NCBI GenBank assembly: GCA_040772005.1
Contig: JAXGYZ010000003.1
Coordinates: forward strand, 682,001 to 746,000
Reading direction: 5' to 3'
Source: MWBF01 sp040772005
Lineage (GTDB): Bacteria > Chloroflexota > Anaerolineae > CG2-30-64-16
DNA length: 64,000 nt
Below, piece by piece: positions 41,849 to 49,473 of this stretch. The notes under the pieces were generated by a model. The model was not told the DNA's origin, searched no databases, and was given only the letters and a program-made list of their open reading frames with translations. Numbering within the stretch: the first letter of the stretch is position 1; every line of letters begins with the position of its first letter. A program made the position numbers and the translations under genes.

Positions 41849-42793
41849 ATGCAGGACGCGCTGGACGCCTACATCAAATACCTGACCGCGGAGCGGAACG
41901 CCTCGCCGCATACGGTGGCGAACTATCGCCGGGAGATCAGCCAGTTCATGGCCTTTGCGCAGGCGAAGGGCGTTGCGACGTGGGAGCAGGTGACGCCCGC
42001 GCTGCTGCGGAGCTGGCTGGCAGCGCTCCACGCGCAAGGGTATGTCAAGGCCAGCGTCGTGCGCCGCGTGTCGGAGCTGCGCTCGTTCTACCATTACCTG
42101 AAGCGCCAGGAACAGGTGCCGGTCAATCCGGTCGAGGCCATCTCTGCGCCCAAGCTGCCTCAGCGTCTCCCGCGACCGTTGAGCCGGGAGGAAGTGGACG
42201 CGCTGTTGGCTGCGCCGGATGCGGGCACGCCGCAGGGCCAGCGGGATCGGGCTATGCTCGAGCTGCTGTATGCGGGCGGCCTGCGCGTCAGCGAGCTGCT
42301 CGGCCTGGACATCGGTGATGTAGACCTGGCGCAGGCGCAGGTGCGCGTGACGGGCAAGGGCGCGAAAGAGCGGATTGCGCTGATGGGTGTGCCGGCTGTG
42401 GCCGCGCTGCGCACCTATATCGAGGAGGGCAGGCCGCAGTTGTTGGCTGAAGCCGCGCGGTATGGCGGGCGGGCAGGCAAGGATGGCGCCTGGGTGAGCC
42501 TGCGGCCCACCGCGTTGTTCCTCAATCGCTTCGGCCAGCGCCTGTCGATCAGCATGTTCACGCGCACGTTGGGCAGCTATGCGGAGGCCGCAGGCATCAC
42601 GCACCGGGTGACGCCGCACATGCTGCGCCACAGCTTTGCGACCCACCTGCTCGATGGCGGTGCGGATCTGCGGTCCGTCCAGGAGTTGCTGGGCCACGAG
42701 CGCGCCAGCACGACGCAGATTTACACCCAGGTCAGCCAATCGCAACTGCGCGACACGGTGCTCCACGCGCACCCGCGCGCCAGGAAGGGATAA
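41849..42793 (+). CDS. Tyrosine recombinase XerC/XerD family
   Basis: A 314-residue site-specific recombinase. The N-terminal SAM-like core-binding domain is MQDALDAYIKYLTAERNASPHTVANYRREI. The catalytic residues are visible as Arg in YAGGLRVSELLGLD, Lys in TGKGAKER, His-x-x-Arg in HMLRHSFATHL, His in LLGHERASTTQIYTQ, and the nucleophile Tyr in that last motif. Relatives resolve chromosome dimers at dif sites. Its position right behind topA matches the topA-xer order seen in many genomes, so a housekeeping Xer role is likelier than phage integration. Confidence 0.93.
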   Translation: MQDALDAYIKYLTAERNASPHTVANYRREISQFMAFAQAKGVATWEQVTPALLRSWLAALHAQGYVKASVVRRVSELRSFYHYLKRQEQVPVNPVEAISAPKLPQRLPRPLSREEVDALLAAPDAGTPQGQRDRAMLELLYAGGLRVSELLGLDIGDVDLAQAQVRVTGKGAKERIALMGVPAVAALRTYIEEGRPQLLAEAARYGGRAGKDGAWVSLRPTALFLNRFGQRLSISMFTRTLGSYAEAAGITHRVTPHMLRHSFATHLLDGGADLRSVQELLGHERASTTQIYTQVSQSQLRDTVLHAHPRARKG

Positions 42794-42800
42794 GGAGAGA

Positions 42801-43907
42801 ATGCAAGATTCTGCCATGCTCAATCGTCTGACGGGACTGCGCGCAGCCCTGGCCGCGACCGGGGCGGACGCCCTGCTGGTCAGCCAGCCGGAGAATCGCG
42901 CGTACCTGAGCGGGTTCACCGGCTCGGCAGGTTGGCTGCTGATTCCGGCGGCTGGCGGTGCAGGCGAGGTGCGCGCTCCACTGCTCGCCACTGACTTCCG
43001 CTACTGGGAGCAGGTGCGGCTGCAAAGTCCCGCCTACGAACTGGTCAAGGTGACGACGACATTGGCTGCCGCGCTGCCGGAGATGCTGGCATCAGCAGGT
43101 GTGCGCCGGCTGGCCTTCGAGGCGGATCACCTGACCTATGCCGATTACCAGACCCTCACCGCAGCCGCGCCGGACATCGAGTGGGTGCCCACGAAAGGCC
43201 TGGTGATGGAGCTGCGCAGCCGCAAGGATGCGGCAGAGCTCGCGGCCATTCGCCGTGCGATAGCGCTGGGCGATGAGGCGCTGGCCGCGGCGCTGGCGCA
43301 GGCGCGGCCGGGCATGACCGAGCGCGAGCTCGCCTGGAGCATCGAAAGCTACATGCGCACACATGGCGCAGAAGCCCCGGCTTTTGATATAATAGTGGCG
43401 TGTGGGTTGAATGGGGCGCGGCCCCACGCGCGTGCCAGCGATGCGCCGCTCGTGGCGGGCGAACCCATCGTGATTGACATGGGCGCGAAGGTGGACGGCT
43501 ACTGCTCGGACCTGACCCGCACCGTCTGTTTCGGCCAGCCGAACGCCCCGGACAAGTTCTGGACCGTGTACAACACGGTGTTGCAGGCGCAGCTCGCTGC
43601 CGAGGCGCTGCTGCGGCCCGGCGTGTCGGGGCCGGACGGAGATACGGCCGCCCGCGATGTGATTGCCGCGGCGGGATTCGGCGAGTATTTCGGCCATGGC
43701 CTCGGTCATGGCGTCGGCCTGTTCATCCATGAGTTGCCGCGACTGAGTCGCCTGTCGACGGACGTGATGGTCCCCGGCCACGTCGTGACAGTCGAGCCCG
43801 GCATCTACCTGCCCGACTGGGGCGGTGTGCGCATCGAAGATATGGTCTTGATCACGGAAAACGGCGTGGAAGTGCTGAGCCGTGCGTCGAAGGAGCCGCT
43901 CATCTAA
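42801..43907 (+). CDS. Xaa-Pro aminopeptidase / M24 metallopeptidase
   Basis: A 368-residue creatinase-fold peptidase. The N-terminal creatinase domain (LRAALAATGADALLVSQPENRAYLSGFTGSAG) is followed by the M24 domain with metal ligands Asp in VIDMGAKVDGYCSDLTRTV, His in FGHGLGHGVGLFIHELP, and Glu in TVEPGIYL and VRIEDMVLI. It removes N-terminal residues preceding proline in the cytosol. AAGGAGAGA precedes the ATG. It is 7 nt after xer. Confidence 0.93.
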   Translation: MQDSAMLNRLTGLRAALAATGADALLVSQPENRAYLSGFTGSAGWLLIPAAGGAGEVRAPLLATDFRYWEQVRLQSPAYELVKVTTTLAAALPEMLASAGVRRLAFEADHLTYADYQTLTAAAPDIEWVPTKGLVMELRSRKDAAELAAIRRAIALGDEALAAALAQARPGMTERELAWSIESYMRTHGAEAPAFDIIVACGLNGARPHARASDAPLVAGEPIVIDMGAKVDGYCSDLTRTVCFGQPNAPDKFWTVYNTVLQAQLAAEALLRPGVSGPDGDTAARDVIAAAGFGEYFGHGLGHGVGLFIHELPRLSRLSTDVMVPGHVVTVEPGIYLPDWGGVRIEDMVLITENGVEVLSRASKEPLI

Positions 43908-43920
43908 GGAGGTGACAACG

Positions 43921-45300
43921 ATGAATCGTGATACCGGTCGCACTCGTCCGTGGTATTTTTGGCCCCTCATTACTTTTGTCGTTGGCTTGCTGTTGGGCTG
44001 GCTGATCATCGGCTGGTGGCTGTGGCCGGTCGAGTGGAAGAATGCGCTGCCCCAGGACCTGGCCCCGCGCCTGCAAAACCAGTACCTGACGATGGTGGCC
44101 GAATCCTATGCCGCCAACGGCAATCTGCAACTGGCGCAGGATCGGTTGGCCGGTTGGCCGGCGGATGAACTCGCCGTGGCGCTGGGCAACACCCAGGAAT
44201 TTCTGGCGGCCACGGATGCTGCGCGGGCGGCCAACGTGCAACTGCTGGCGTCGGCGTTGAGCGTCAGCCTGGGTGAGGCGGGGGTCAGCGGTGCAGGTCC
44301 GCTGCCGACCGCCGAGCCGGTCCAGCCGACGCCTGTGCCGGGCGGTGACGGCACGGCCGGGCTGTCGCTGATGCGCATCTGCACGGCCTTCCTCTGGATC
44401 GTGCTGGTGCTCGCCGCGATCGTCTTCTTCGTCTACCTGTTCATGCGCTGGCGCGCGGCCCAGCAAGGCACCGAACCTCCGGACGTAGGCGGCCTGGCGC
44501 GTTCGATCCTGGGCCGTAAGCCGGCTCCAGTGGAGTCTCCAGAGTACGACTATGGCTCTATCAGGGAACCGCGCGATGAGTTCGAGAGCAGCCTGGCCGA
44601 GCAGACCGCTGCGGAAGTCGCGGCCCGGGAGAAGGATCGCTGGAGCGACACGGCTGATTCCACCTGGCGGGAGGTGAGTACACCGACCGCGCCGCCGCGG
44701 GTCTCCTACGAGGATCGTCTCGGCATGGACTTCGAAGACGAGGTTGTCGAGGAGGCCGACCTGCCGCCCTTCATGGCACCGCGCGAAGAGACGCGTCCCG
44801 TTGCCCCGCGGCCCGCTGCGGAGCCTGCCCCTGAAGTGTCCCGATCAGTGCCGGCAGGCCGTCGCGGGGGCCTGGGCGCCAGCCTCGGGGATTTCGTCGC
44901 GGTCTACCAGATGGGCGAACCGGATTACGATGAAGCGTTCGATATCAACGACCCCATCGACGGCCTGGTGGGCCAGTGCGGCCTGCAACTCAACGAGCCG
45001 GTGGGCCGCAACCGGGATCAGGCGGTCGCGCTGCAAGTGTGGCTGTGGGATTCCAGCGACCCCGACACGCGCGTCAAGGTGCTGATGAGCGAGCCGGCGT
45101 ATCGCGACACGGCCACGCGCGCGCAGCACGTCAGCGAGCACGAGGCTGTGCCGGTGCGCCAGGGCACCGAGTTCGAGTTGGAGAGCCACGACCTGCTCCT
45201 GCGCGGCCACGTCGAGCGGGTGGAGTACGCGGAGCAGGAGGCCAACCGGGCTATCTTTGCCGACCTGCAAGTGCGGATGCAGGTCTTCCGGAAGTCATAG
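43921..45300 (+). CDS. Conserved membrane protein with cytoplasmic C-terminal domain
   Basis: A 459-residue protein, not assigned to a named family. Membrane helices are at about 11-31 (YFWPLITFVVGLLLGWLIIG) and 158-180 (ICTAFLWIVLVLAAIVFFVY). The segment between them is helical and probably outside, with a TAEPVQPTPVPGG linker. After helix 2 come about 140 polar, disordered residues. A compact C-terminal domain (about 325-459) follows, containing FVAVYQMGEPDYDEAFDI, QVWLWDSSDPDTRVKVLMSE and LLLRGHVERVEYAE. AAGGAGGTGACAACG precedes the ATG. A strong terminator ends the topA-xer-peptidase run here. Confidence 0.7.
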   Translation: MNRDTGRTRPWYFWPLITFVVGLLLGWLIIGWWLWPVEWKNALPQDLAPRLQNQYLTMVAESYAANGNLQLAQDRLAGWPADELAVALGNTQEFLAATDAARAANVQLLASALSVSLGEAGVSGAGPLPTAEPVQPTPVPGGDGTAGLSLMRICTAFLWIVLVLAAIVFFVYLFMRWRAAQQGTEPPDVGGLARSILGRKPAPVESPEYDYGSIREPRDEFESSLAEQTAAEVAAREKDRWSDTADSTWREVSTPTAPPRVSYEDRLGMDFEDEVVEEADLPPFMAPREETRPVAPRPAAEPAPEVSRSVPAGRRGGLGASLGDFVAVYQMGEPDYDEAFDINDPIDGLVGQCGLQLNEPVGRNRDQAVALQVWLWDSSDPDTRVKVLMSEPAYRDTATRAQHVSEHEAVPVRQGTEFELESHDLLLRGHVERVEYAEQEANRAIFADLQVRMQVFRKS

Positions 45301-45309
45301 AGTAGATAG

Positions 45310-45340
45310 CAGGATGGGCGAGATAACCTCGCCCATCCTG
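45310..45340. terminator. Perfect 13-bp hairpin between convergent genes
   Basis: CAGGATGGGCGAG (45310-45322) pairs exactly with CTCGCCCATCCTG (45328-45340) around ATAAC. It separates the membrane-protein gene from the converging dGTPase gene and can work in both directions. Confidence 0.78.
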
Positions 45341-45357
45341 ATTGATAGCCGCAGCGT

Positions 45358-46518
45358 TCAGGCCCGTTCCTCCGGGTCGAACAGCCGCTGGTGCTCCTTG
45401 ATCGCATAGCGGTCGGTCATGCCCGCAATATAGTCGCAGATGACCCGCTCCGGCAGGTCGGGGCCGCGCGTCATGCGCGCCTGCACGTCGCGCGGGAGCT
45501 GCCGCGGTTCCTCCAAATATGCATTGAACAGTGCAGTGAGCAGCCGGTTGGCCTTGTAGGCCATGCGGATGACGCGCGGGTGGCGGTAGAAGTTCGCCAG
45601 CAGGAATGCCTTGAGCTCCCGGTTCATGGCGTGAAACTCCGGCGAGAAGCCGGCCAGGTTTTCACCGGCGTGGCGGACCGCCGCCACGCTGGCGATGTTC
45701 CGTTCGTCCAGCCGGGCCGCAGTCGCGGTGATGGCATCGGTGATCTCGATGCCGATGAGCCGCCGGATGATACGCGCGCGCAGCCGGTCATCGAGGCGGC
45801 AGTCGAGCTTCTCCCCGAGCGAGGCCATGACCGTATGCCACAGCGCCAGCTCGCGTACCTCGTAGACATCCAGCAGACCGCTCCGCAGACCGTCGTCCAG
45901 GTCCGCCGTATTGTAGGCTATCTCATCCGCCAGGTTGCTGAGTTGGCATTCCAGCGTGCCTGCCCTTTCCGGCTCATAGCCCGCGGCATCGGTGACGTCA
46001 TAATCCGTATCGTGCTTGACCAACCCCTCGCGCACCTCATACGTCAGGTTCAGTCCCGCAAAGTCAGGATAGCGATCTTCTAGTTGCGTGACGATGCGCA
46101 TGGTCTGGCGCTGATGGTCGAACCCGCCGTGGCTGCTCATCAGTTGGTTGAGCGTCACCTCGCCGGTATGCCCGAACGCGGGATGGCCCAGGTCATGCGC
46201 CAGGCAGATGGCTTCGGTCAGGTCCTCGTTTGCGCCGAGCGCGCGCGCCAGGCTGCGGCCAATCTGCGAAACCTCGATGGTGTGCGTGAGGCGGTTGCGG
46301 TAGTGGTCGCCCTCATGGTACACGAAGACCTGCGTCTTGTACTCCAGGCGGCGGAAGGCAGCGGTGTGGATGACGCGGTCACGGTCGCGCTGGAAGGCAG
46401 TTCGATAGGCGTGTTCTTCCTCGCCATGCACACGCCCCCGGCTATCGCCGCTGGGCATGGCATAGGGCGCGAGGGCGGCCCGTTCACGGGTCTCGATTTC
46501 GTCCCGTGTCAGGAACAT
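45358..46518 (-). CDS. dgt: Deoxyguanosinetriphosphate triphosphohydrolase (dGTPase)-like HD hydrolase
   Basis: A 386-residue HD-domain enzyme that splits dGTP (or other dNTPs) into deoxynucleoside and triphosphate. Metal ligands are His in RLTHTIEVSQIGRSLA, His-Asp in CLAHDLGHPAFGHTGE, and Asp in LADEIAYNTADLDDGL. YRTAFQRDRDRVIHTAAFRRLEYKTQVF is the family start. The length matches dGTPase-like subgroup enzymes. AGGAGGCAGCC precedes the ATG. MITE copy C is inserted about 96 nt upstream. Confidence 0.92.
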   Translation of the reverse strand: MFLTRDEIETRERAALAPYAMPSGDSRGRVHGEEEHAYRTAFQRDRDRVIHTAAFRRLEYKTQVFVYHEGDHYRNRLTHTIEVSQIGRSLARALGANEDLTEAICLAHDLGHPAFGHTGEVTLNQLMSSHGGFDHQRQTMRIVTQLEDRYPDFAGLNLTYEVREGLVKHDTDYDVTDAAGYEPERAGTLECQLSNLADEIAYNTADLDDGLRSGLLDVYEVRELALWHTVMASLGEKLDCRLDDRLRARIIRRLIGIEITDAITATAARLDERNIASVAAVRHAGENLAGFSPEFHAMNRELKAFLLANFYRHPRVIRMAYKANRLLTALFNAYLEEPRQLPRDVQARMTRGPDLPERVICDYIAGMTDRYAIKEHQRLFDPEERA

Positions 46519-46550
46519 GGCTGCCTCCTGGTGGTCAAGTGACGAGAGGA

Positions 46551-46572
46551 GTCCGCATTCTCAAATGCGGAC
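46551..46572. repeat. 9-bp perfect hairpin in the dgt upstream region
   Basis: GTCCGCATT (46551-46559) and AATGCGGAC (46564-46572) form a stem with a CTCA loop, 33 nt before the dgt start on the opposite strand. It may shape the dgt leader or be a remnant of a dispersed repeat. Confidence 0.5.
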
Positions 46573-46614
46573 ATGCTCATGATAGAGCCGTTCCGCATCT
46601 GAGGATGCTCCACT

Positions 46615-46787
46615 GGGTGCGTTTCACGTTGGGGGCGCGGCCATCGCGGATAAACGAATGCGCTGGCGCGCCACGAATACGCGAAGCGTGTGCGCCGCGG
46701 CGGGATATTCGTGTATCCGTGCCCAGCGCCGCAGCGCCATTCGCGTATGCGCGCTGGCCGCGTTCGCCCCCAGTATGAAACGCGCCC
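46615..46787. mobile_element. MITE-like element, family 2, copy C (173 bp)
   Basis: Same orientation as copy A and exactly 173 bp. Ends are GGGTGCGTTTCACGTTGGGG and, inverted, GGGCGCGTTTCATACTGGGG. The 9-bp direct repeat TGCTCCACT flanks it (46606-46614 and 46788-46796). It lies between the dGTPase gene and a hypothetical gene, both on the minus strand. Confidence 0.92.
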
Positions 46788-46817
46788 TGCTCCACTCCAC
46801 CTCTTGACAAACAGCCT

Positions 46818-47246
46818 CTATGACTGCACAGCCAGGCGGGCGAGCTGCGCATCCAGCGTCGTGCAGTCGCTCAGGTCCAGCTCCTCGCACGCATCCGAGG
46901 CCATCTGCTGGCGCATGGCCGCAATCAGCCGATCGAGGTCCGCGGCGGAGAGGTCCGCGACGCGCGCGATGCCGGAGCGCACGGGCGGCGGCTCCGGCGG
47001 CGCACCGTTGTGCTCGCTCTGCGGCTCAGGCGCCGGGTTGTGCACTGCGAAGGTGATGAGCGCCAGCCGGCCGTCGGCCTTGCACTTGGTATAGATGCGA
47101 TGGCGCAGGCCGGTCGCGTGGCCCGCTTCGCGAAAACAGTATAGCTTCCACAGCCGTTCGCCGGCCTGCAATTCGAGCAGGTCCTCAGCGATGAGGTCGT
47201 TGATGATTTCAGCGCGCGGACAGGTGCAGTTATCAGACAGTGACAT
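46818..47246 (-). CDS. Hypothetical protein with N-terminal CxC and two central Cys
   Basis: 142 residues, not recognised. The N-terminus MSLSDNCTCPRAEIINDLIAEDLLEL is followed by a beta-rich core (LWKLYCFREAGHATGLRHRIYTKCKADGRLALITFAVHN) with Cys and His residues that could bind a metal. A Pro-rich linker comes next, then a helical C-terminus (SAADLDRLIAAMRQQMASDACEELDLSDC). The ATG at 47246 is chosen; an ATG at 47270 is a possible earlier start. It lies next to MITE copy C. Confidence 0.55.
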   Translation of the reverse strand: MSLSDNCTCPRAEIINDLIAEDLLELQAGERLWKLYCFREAGHATGLRHRIYTKCKADGRLALITFAVHNPAPEPQSEHNGAPPEPPPVRSGIARVADLSAADLDRLIAAMRQQMASDACEELDLSDCTTLDAQLARLAVQS

Positions 47247-47376
47247 GGTTCGTGTATTCCTCAAGGTCATTGGCCCTGAGTTTAACCTCCAACGAAAAGG
47301 GTGTCAAGAGATCAGGGCGCGCGGGCGCGACCAAAACTGGGGTCAGAATGAAGCACCCTGCGCGGAGCGGCGGGAG

Positions 47377-47473
47377 CGCAGTCGAAGGGGCGCCCGCGTG
47401 AGGGACCATCCTTCGACTGCGTCCGCCTCTGCCAAGCGGTGCTTGGCAGTGCGGCTGGACTCCGCTCAGGATG
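47377..47473. repeat. Palindromic dispersed repeat (CCTTCGACTGCG / CTCAGGATG type)
   Basis: GCGCAGTCGAAGG (47377-47389) is the inverse of CCTTCGACTGCG (47410-47421). A second pairing, ATCCTTCGACT near 47408 with GGACTCCGCTCAGGAT ending at 47471, encloses the hairpin GCCAAGC-GGT-GCTTGGC. The right edge overlaps the last codons of the neighbouring URO-D-like gene and supplies its stop codon. Confidence 0.6.
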
Positions 47474-48563
47474 CTTGCGTCTCGAAGTCTGGATTCGTTA
47501 GCCCGCGCAGGCGCTTGAGGCGCGACCACTCGGCGTCGACCGGCACCCGGTCCGCCACGCCGAGGAGCACGCTGCCCGCGCCGCGCGCCTGCTCCACCGC
47601 CTCCTGCACGGCGGCCTCGAATTCCGCCTCGGTGCGTTCAGCAAGGAGGTAATCCTGCGGGATGCCGCCCCACAGAGTCAGGCCCGGCCCCGCAGCCTCG
47701 CGCGCCTCGCTCAACGTCGCATCGCCCTGCGGCGGGCCGGCGATGCCCTCCACGCCGCTGATGCCGGCCTGGGCCAGCAGGGGCAGCAGCCGCCGCGCCG
47801 GGCCGCCCATATGGACGACGAAGGGCTTGCCATGGGCCCGCGCAATCTCCGCAGTGCGCCGGTAGCTGGCGTCCAGGTATTGCCGGAACGCGCGCGGCGA
47901 GATGTACTGCCCATCCAGATTGTCCGGTCCGAGCAGCAGGTCGCCGGGCAGCGCGGCAATCTCAGCCGTCAGCGCGGCCAGGCGTTCCTCCAGCACGGCC
48001 AGCATCACCTCGATGACCGGACGGCCTTCGCCCAGGAGCAGCGCCAATCCCTCGCCCCAGCCGAGCACCGTGTGCAGCACATCCGAATAAGGCCGCATCG
48101 GCAGCTCCAGGGCGACCACGCCGTCATCGCCCACGGCCTCCCGCGCGGCGGCCAGCGCGTCAGGCTGGAGCTCGTACCGTCGAGCTTCGATCAGGCGCTG
48201 CACGGCGGGCAGGTCCTCTGCCGTCTTGACGGGATACTCCACCTGCCACCAATCGCCGTCCGGCCCAAGCTGCCAGCGGGCGGTGAGATCGCCCCTGTCT
48301 GTCCGGTGATGAATGACCTGCTCGCCGGCGGTCTCGGTGATGGTGGTGTCCACGCCCGGCGTGCTGGCCTCCCAGGGCTTGACGACCGACCAGACGGCTG
48401 CGCCGAGCGCGCGCGCGGCATCGGGCAGCGTCGCGCCGGCTTCGGTTGGCAGCGTGCCGCGGGCAGCGTGCCAGCGGTGCCAGAGGGCCAGATCAGGCAG
48501 GAAGATGGGTGCCGCGGGCGGCAGGCCCGCCAGGCAATCGAGGATCTGTCGGCGTACGGTCAT
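47466..48563 (-). CDS. Uroporphyrinogen decarboxylase-family protein, second paralogue
   Basis: A 365-residue TIM-barrel protein of the URO-D/MtaA superfamily. The C-terminal half shows FVVHMGGPARRLLPLLAQAGISGVEGIAGPPQGDATLSEAREAAG and LTLWGGIPQDYLL, typical of barrel strands 5-8. It is only distantly similar to the protein at 28515-29558. The ATG at 48563 has AGGAGGAAC; the longer reading to 48746 runs through the divergent ABC gene. The C-terminal residues ETQAS and the stop come from a dispersed repeat, so the natural end may have been longer. Substrate unknown. Confidence 0.8.
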   Translation of the reverse strand: MTVRRQILDCLAGLPPAAPIFLPDLALWHRWHAARGTLPTEAGATLPDAARALGAAVWSVVKPWEASTPGVDTTITETAGEQVIHHRTDRGDLTARWQLGPDGDWWQVEYPVKTAEDLPAVQRLIEARRYELQPDALAAAREAVGDDGVVALELPMRPYSDVLHTVLGWGEGLALLLGEGRPVIEVMLAVLEERLAALTAEIAALPGDLLLGPDNLDGQYISPRAFRQYLDASYRRTAEIARAHGKPFVVHMGGPARRLLPLLAQAGISGVEGIAGPPQGDATLSEAREAAGPGLTLWGGIPQDYLLAERTEAEFEAAVQEAVEQARGAGSVLLGVADRVPVDAEWSRLKRLRGLTNPDFETQAS

Positions 48564-48631
48564 ATGGCTGTTCCTCCTGGCGCGCCAGTATACCACCGGC
48601 CATGGCGCAGCGAAAGAGCCGCGGGTCTCGT

Positions 48632-48639
48632 GGTATAAT
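48632..48639 (+). promoter_or_regulatory. Extended -10 promoter of the MacAB-like operon
   Basis: TGGTATAAT (TATAAT at 48634-48639, with the TGn extension just upstream) lies about 52 nt before the GTG of the ATPase gene. No good -35 box is seen, as is usual for extended -10 promoters. Confidence 0.55.
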
Positions 48640-48690
48640 GCGGCGGTTCTGAGCGTCGGTGCAACACTTCTTCTGCCGGAGGTTCTTCGC

Positions 48691-49473
48691 GTGCGCGGTC
48701 GTCGGTTCCCTGAGCCTGGACCGGGCCCTATCGGGCCCGGACACACCTATCGCCACGGCAACACCCACCTGATCGAGCTGCGTGGCCTGGTCAAGCAGTT
48801 CGACGGGGGCGCGGGGCAGTTCATGGCGCTGCGCGGGGTGGACCTCGCGGTGGAGCGGGGCGAGTTCCTCGTCATCGTGGGCAAGTCGGGCAGCGGCAAG
48901 TCCACGCTGCTCAACCTGCTCACCGGCATCGACCGGCCCACCGCGGGCGAAGTCCTGGTGGGTGATACGGCTGTCCACAAGCTGAATGAGGAACAGATGG
49001 CGGTCTGGCGCGGCCGGAGCGCCGGCGTCGTCTTCCAGTTTTTCCAGTTATTGCCCATGCTGACCGCCATCGAGAACGTGATGCTCCCGATGGACTTCTG
49101 CAACACGTATCCTGTGCGCGAGCGACGGCGTCGCGGCCTGGCGCTGCTGGAGCGCGTTGGCATGGCCGCGCAGGCCGACAAGCTGCCGACCGCGCTCTCC
49201 GGCGGGGAGCAGCAGCGCGTGGCGATTGCCCGCGCGCTGGCGAATGACCCGCCCCTCATCGTGGCCGATGAGCCCACCGGCAATCTCGATTCGCAGACCG
49301 CTGAGACCGTGTTCGGTCTTTTTCAGGAGGCGGCGGCAGGAGGCAAGACTATTGTCATGGTGACGCACGACCAGGACCTGGCGCAGCGCGCCGGCCGCGT
49401 CGTACACATTGCCGACGGGCGCATCGTGGGCGAGCCGCCCGCGCAGCTCGCCGCGCCGGATGTCAGCCCGTGA
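48691..49473 (+). CDS. ABC transporter ATP-binding protein (LolD/MacB type)
   Basis: A 260-residue ATPase. Walker A is VGKSGSGKST, the signature LSGGEQQRVAIARAL, Walker B LIVADEPTGNLD, and the H-loop MVTHDQDLA. VVFQFFQLLPMLTAIENVMLPMDF is typical of ATPases that drive FtsX-type permeases. The start is the GTG at 48691 behind GGAGG, leaving a 30-residue N-terminal extension before the core (LIELRGLVKQF). Its stop overlaps the permease GTG (GTGA). It powers export or surface remodelling with the next two genes. Confidence 0.93.
   Translation: MRGRRFPEPGPGPIGPGHTYRHGNTHLIELRGLVKQFDGGAGQFMALRGVDLAVERGEFLVIVGKSGSGKSTLLNLLTGIDRPTAGEVLVGDTAVHKLNEEQMAVWRGRSAGVVFQFFQLLPMLTAIENVMLPMDFCNTYPVRERRRRGLALLERVGMAAQADKLPTALSGGEQQRVAIARALANDPPLIVADEPTGNLDSQTAETVFGLFQEAAAGGKTIVMVTHDQDLAQRAGRVVHIADGRIVGEPPAQLAAPDVSP

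Noticed and set aside
41849..42793. Phage or integrative-element integrase
   Set aside because: It directly follows topA in a housekeeping run, there is no tRNA attachment site, no phage genes and no flanking direct repeats, so a chromosomal Xer role is more likely.
40988..42991. A 667-codon minus-strand frame across topA and xer
   Set aside because: Both genes beneath it are well-conserved plus-strand genes. The antisense translation is Arg/Gln/His-rich and has no recognisable domain.
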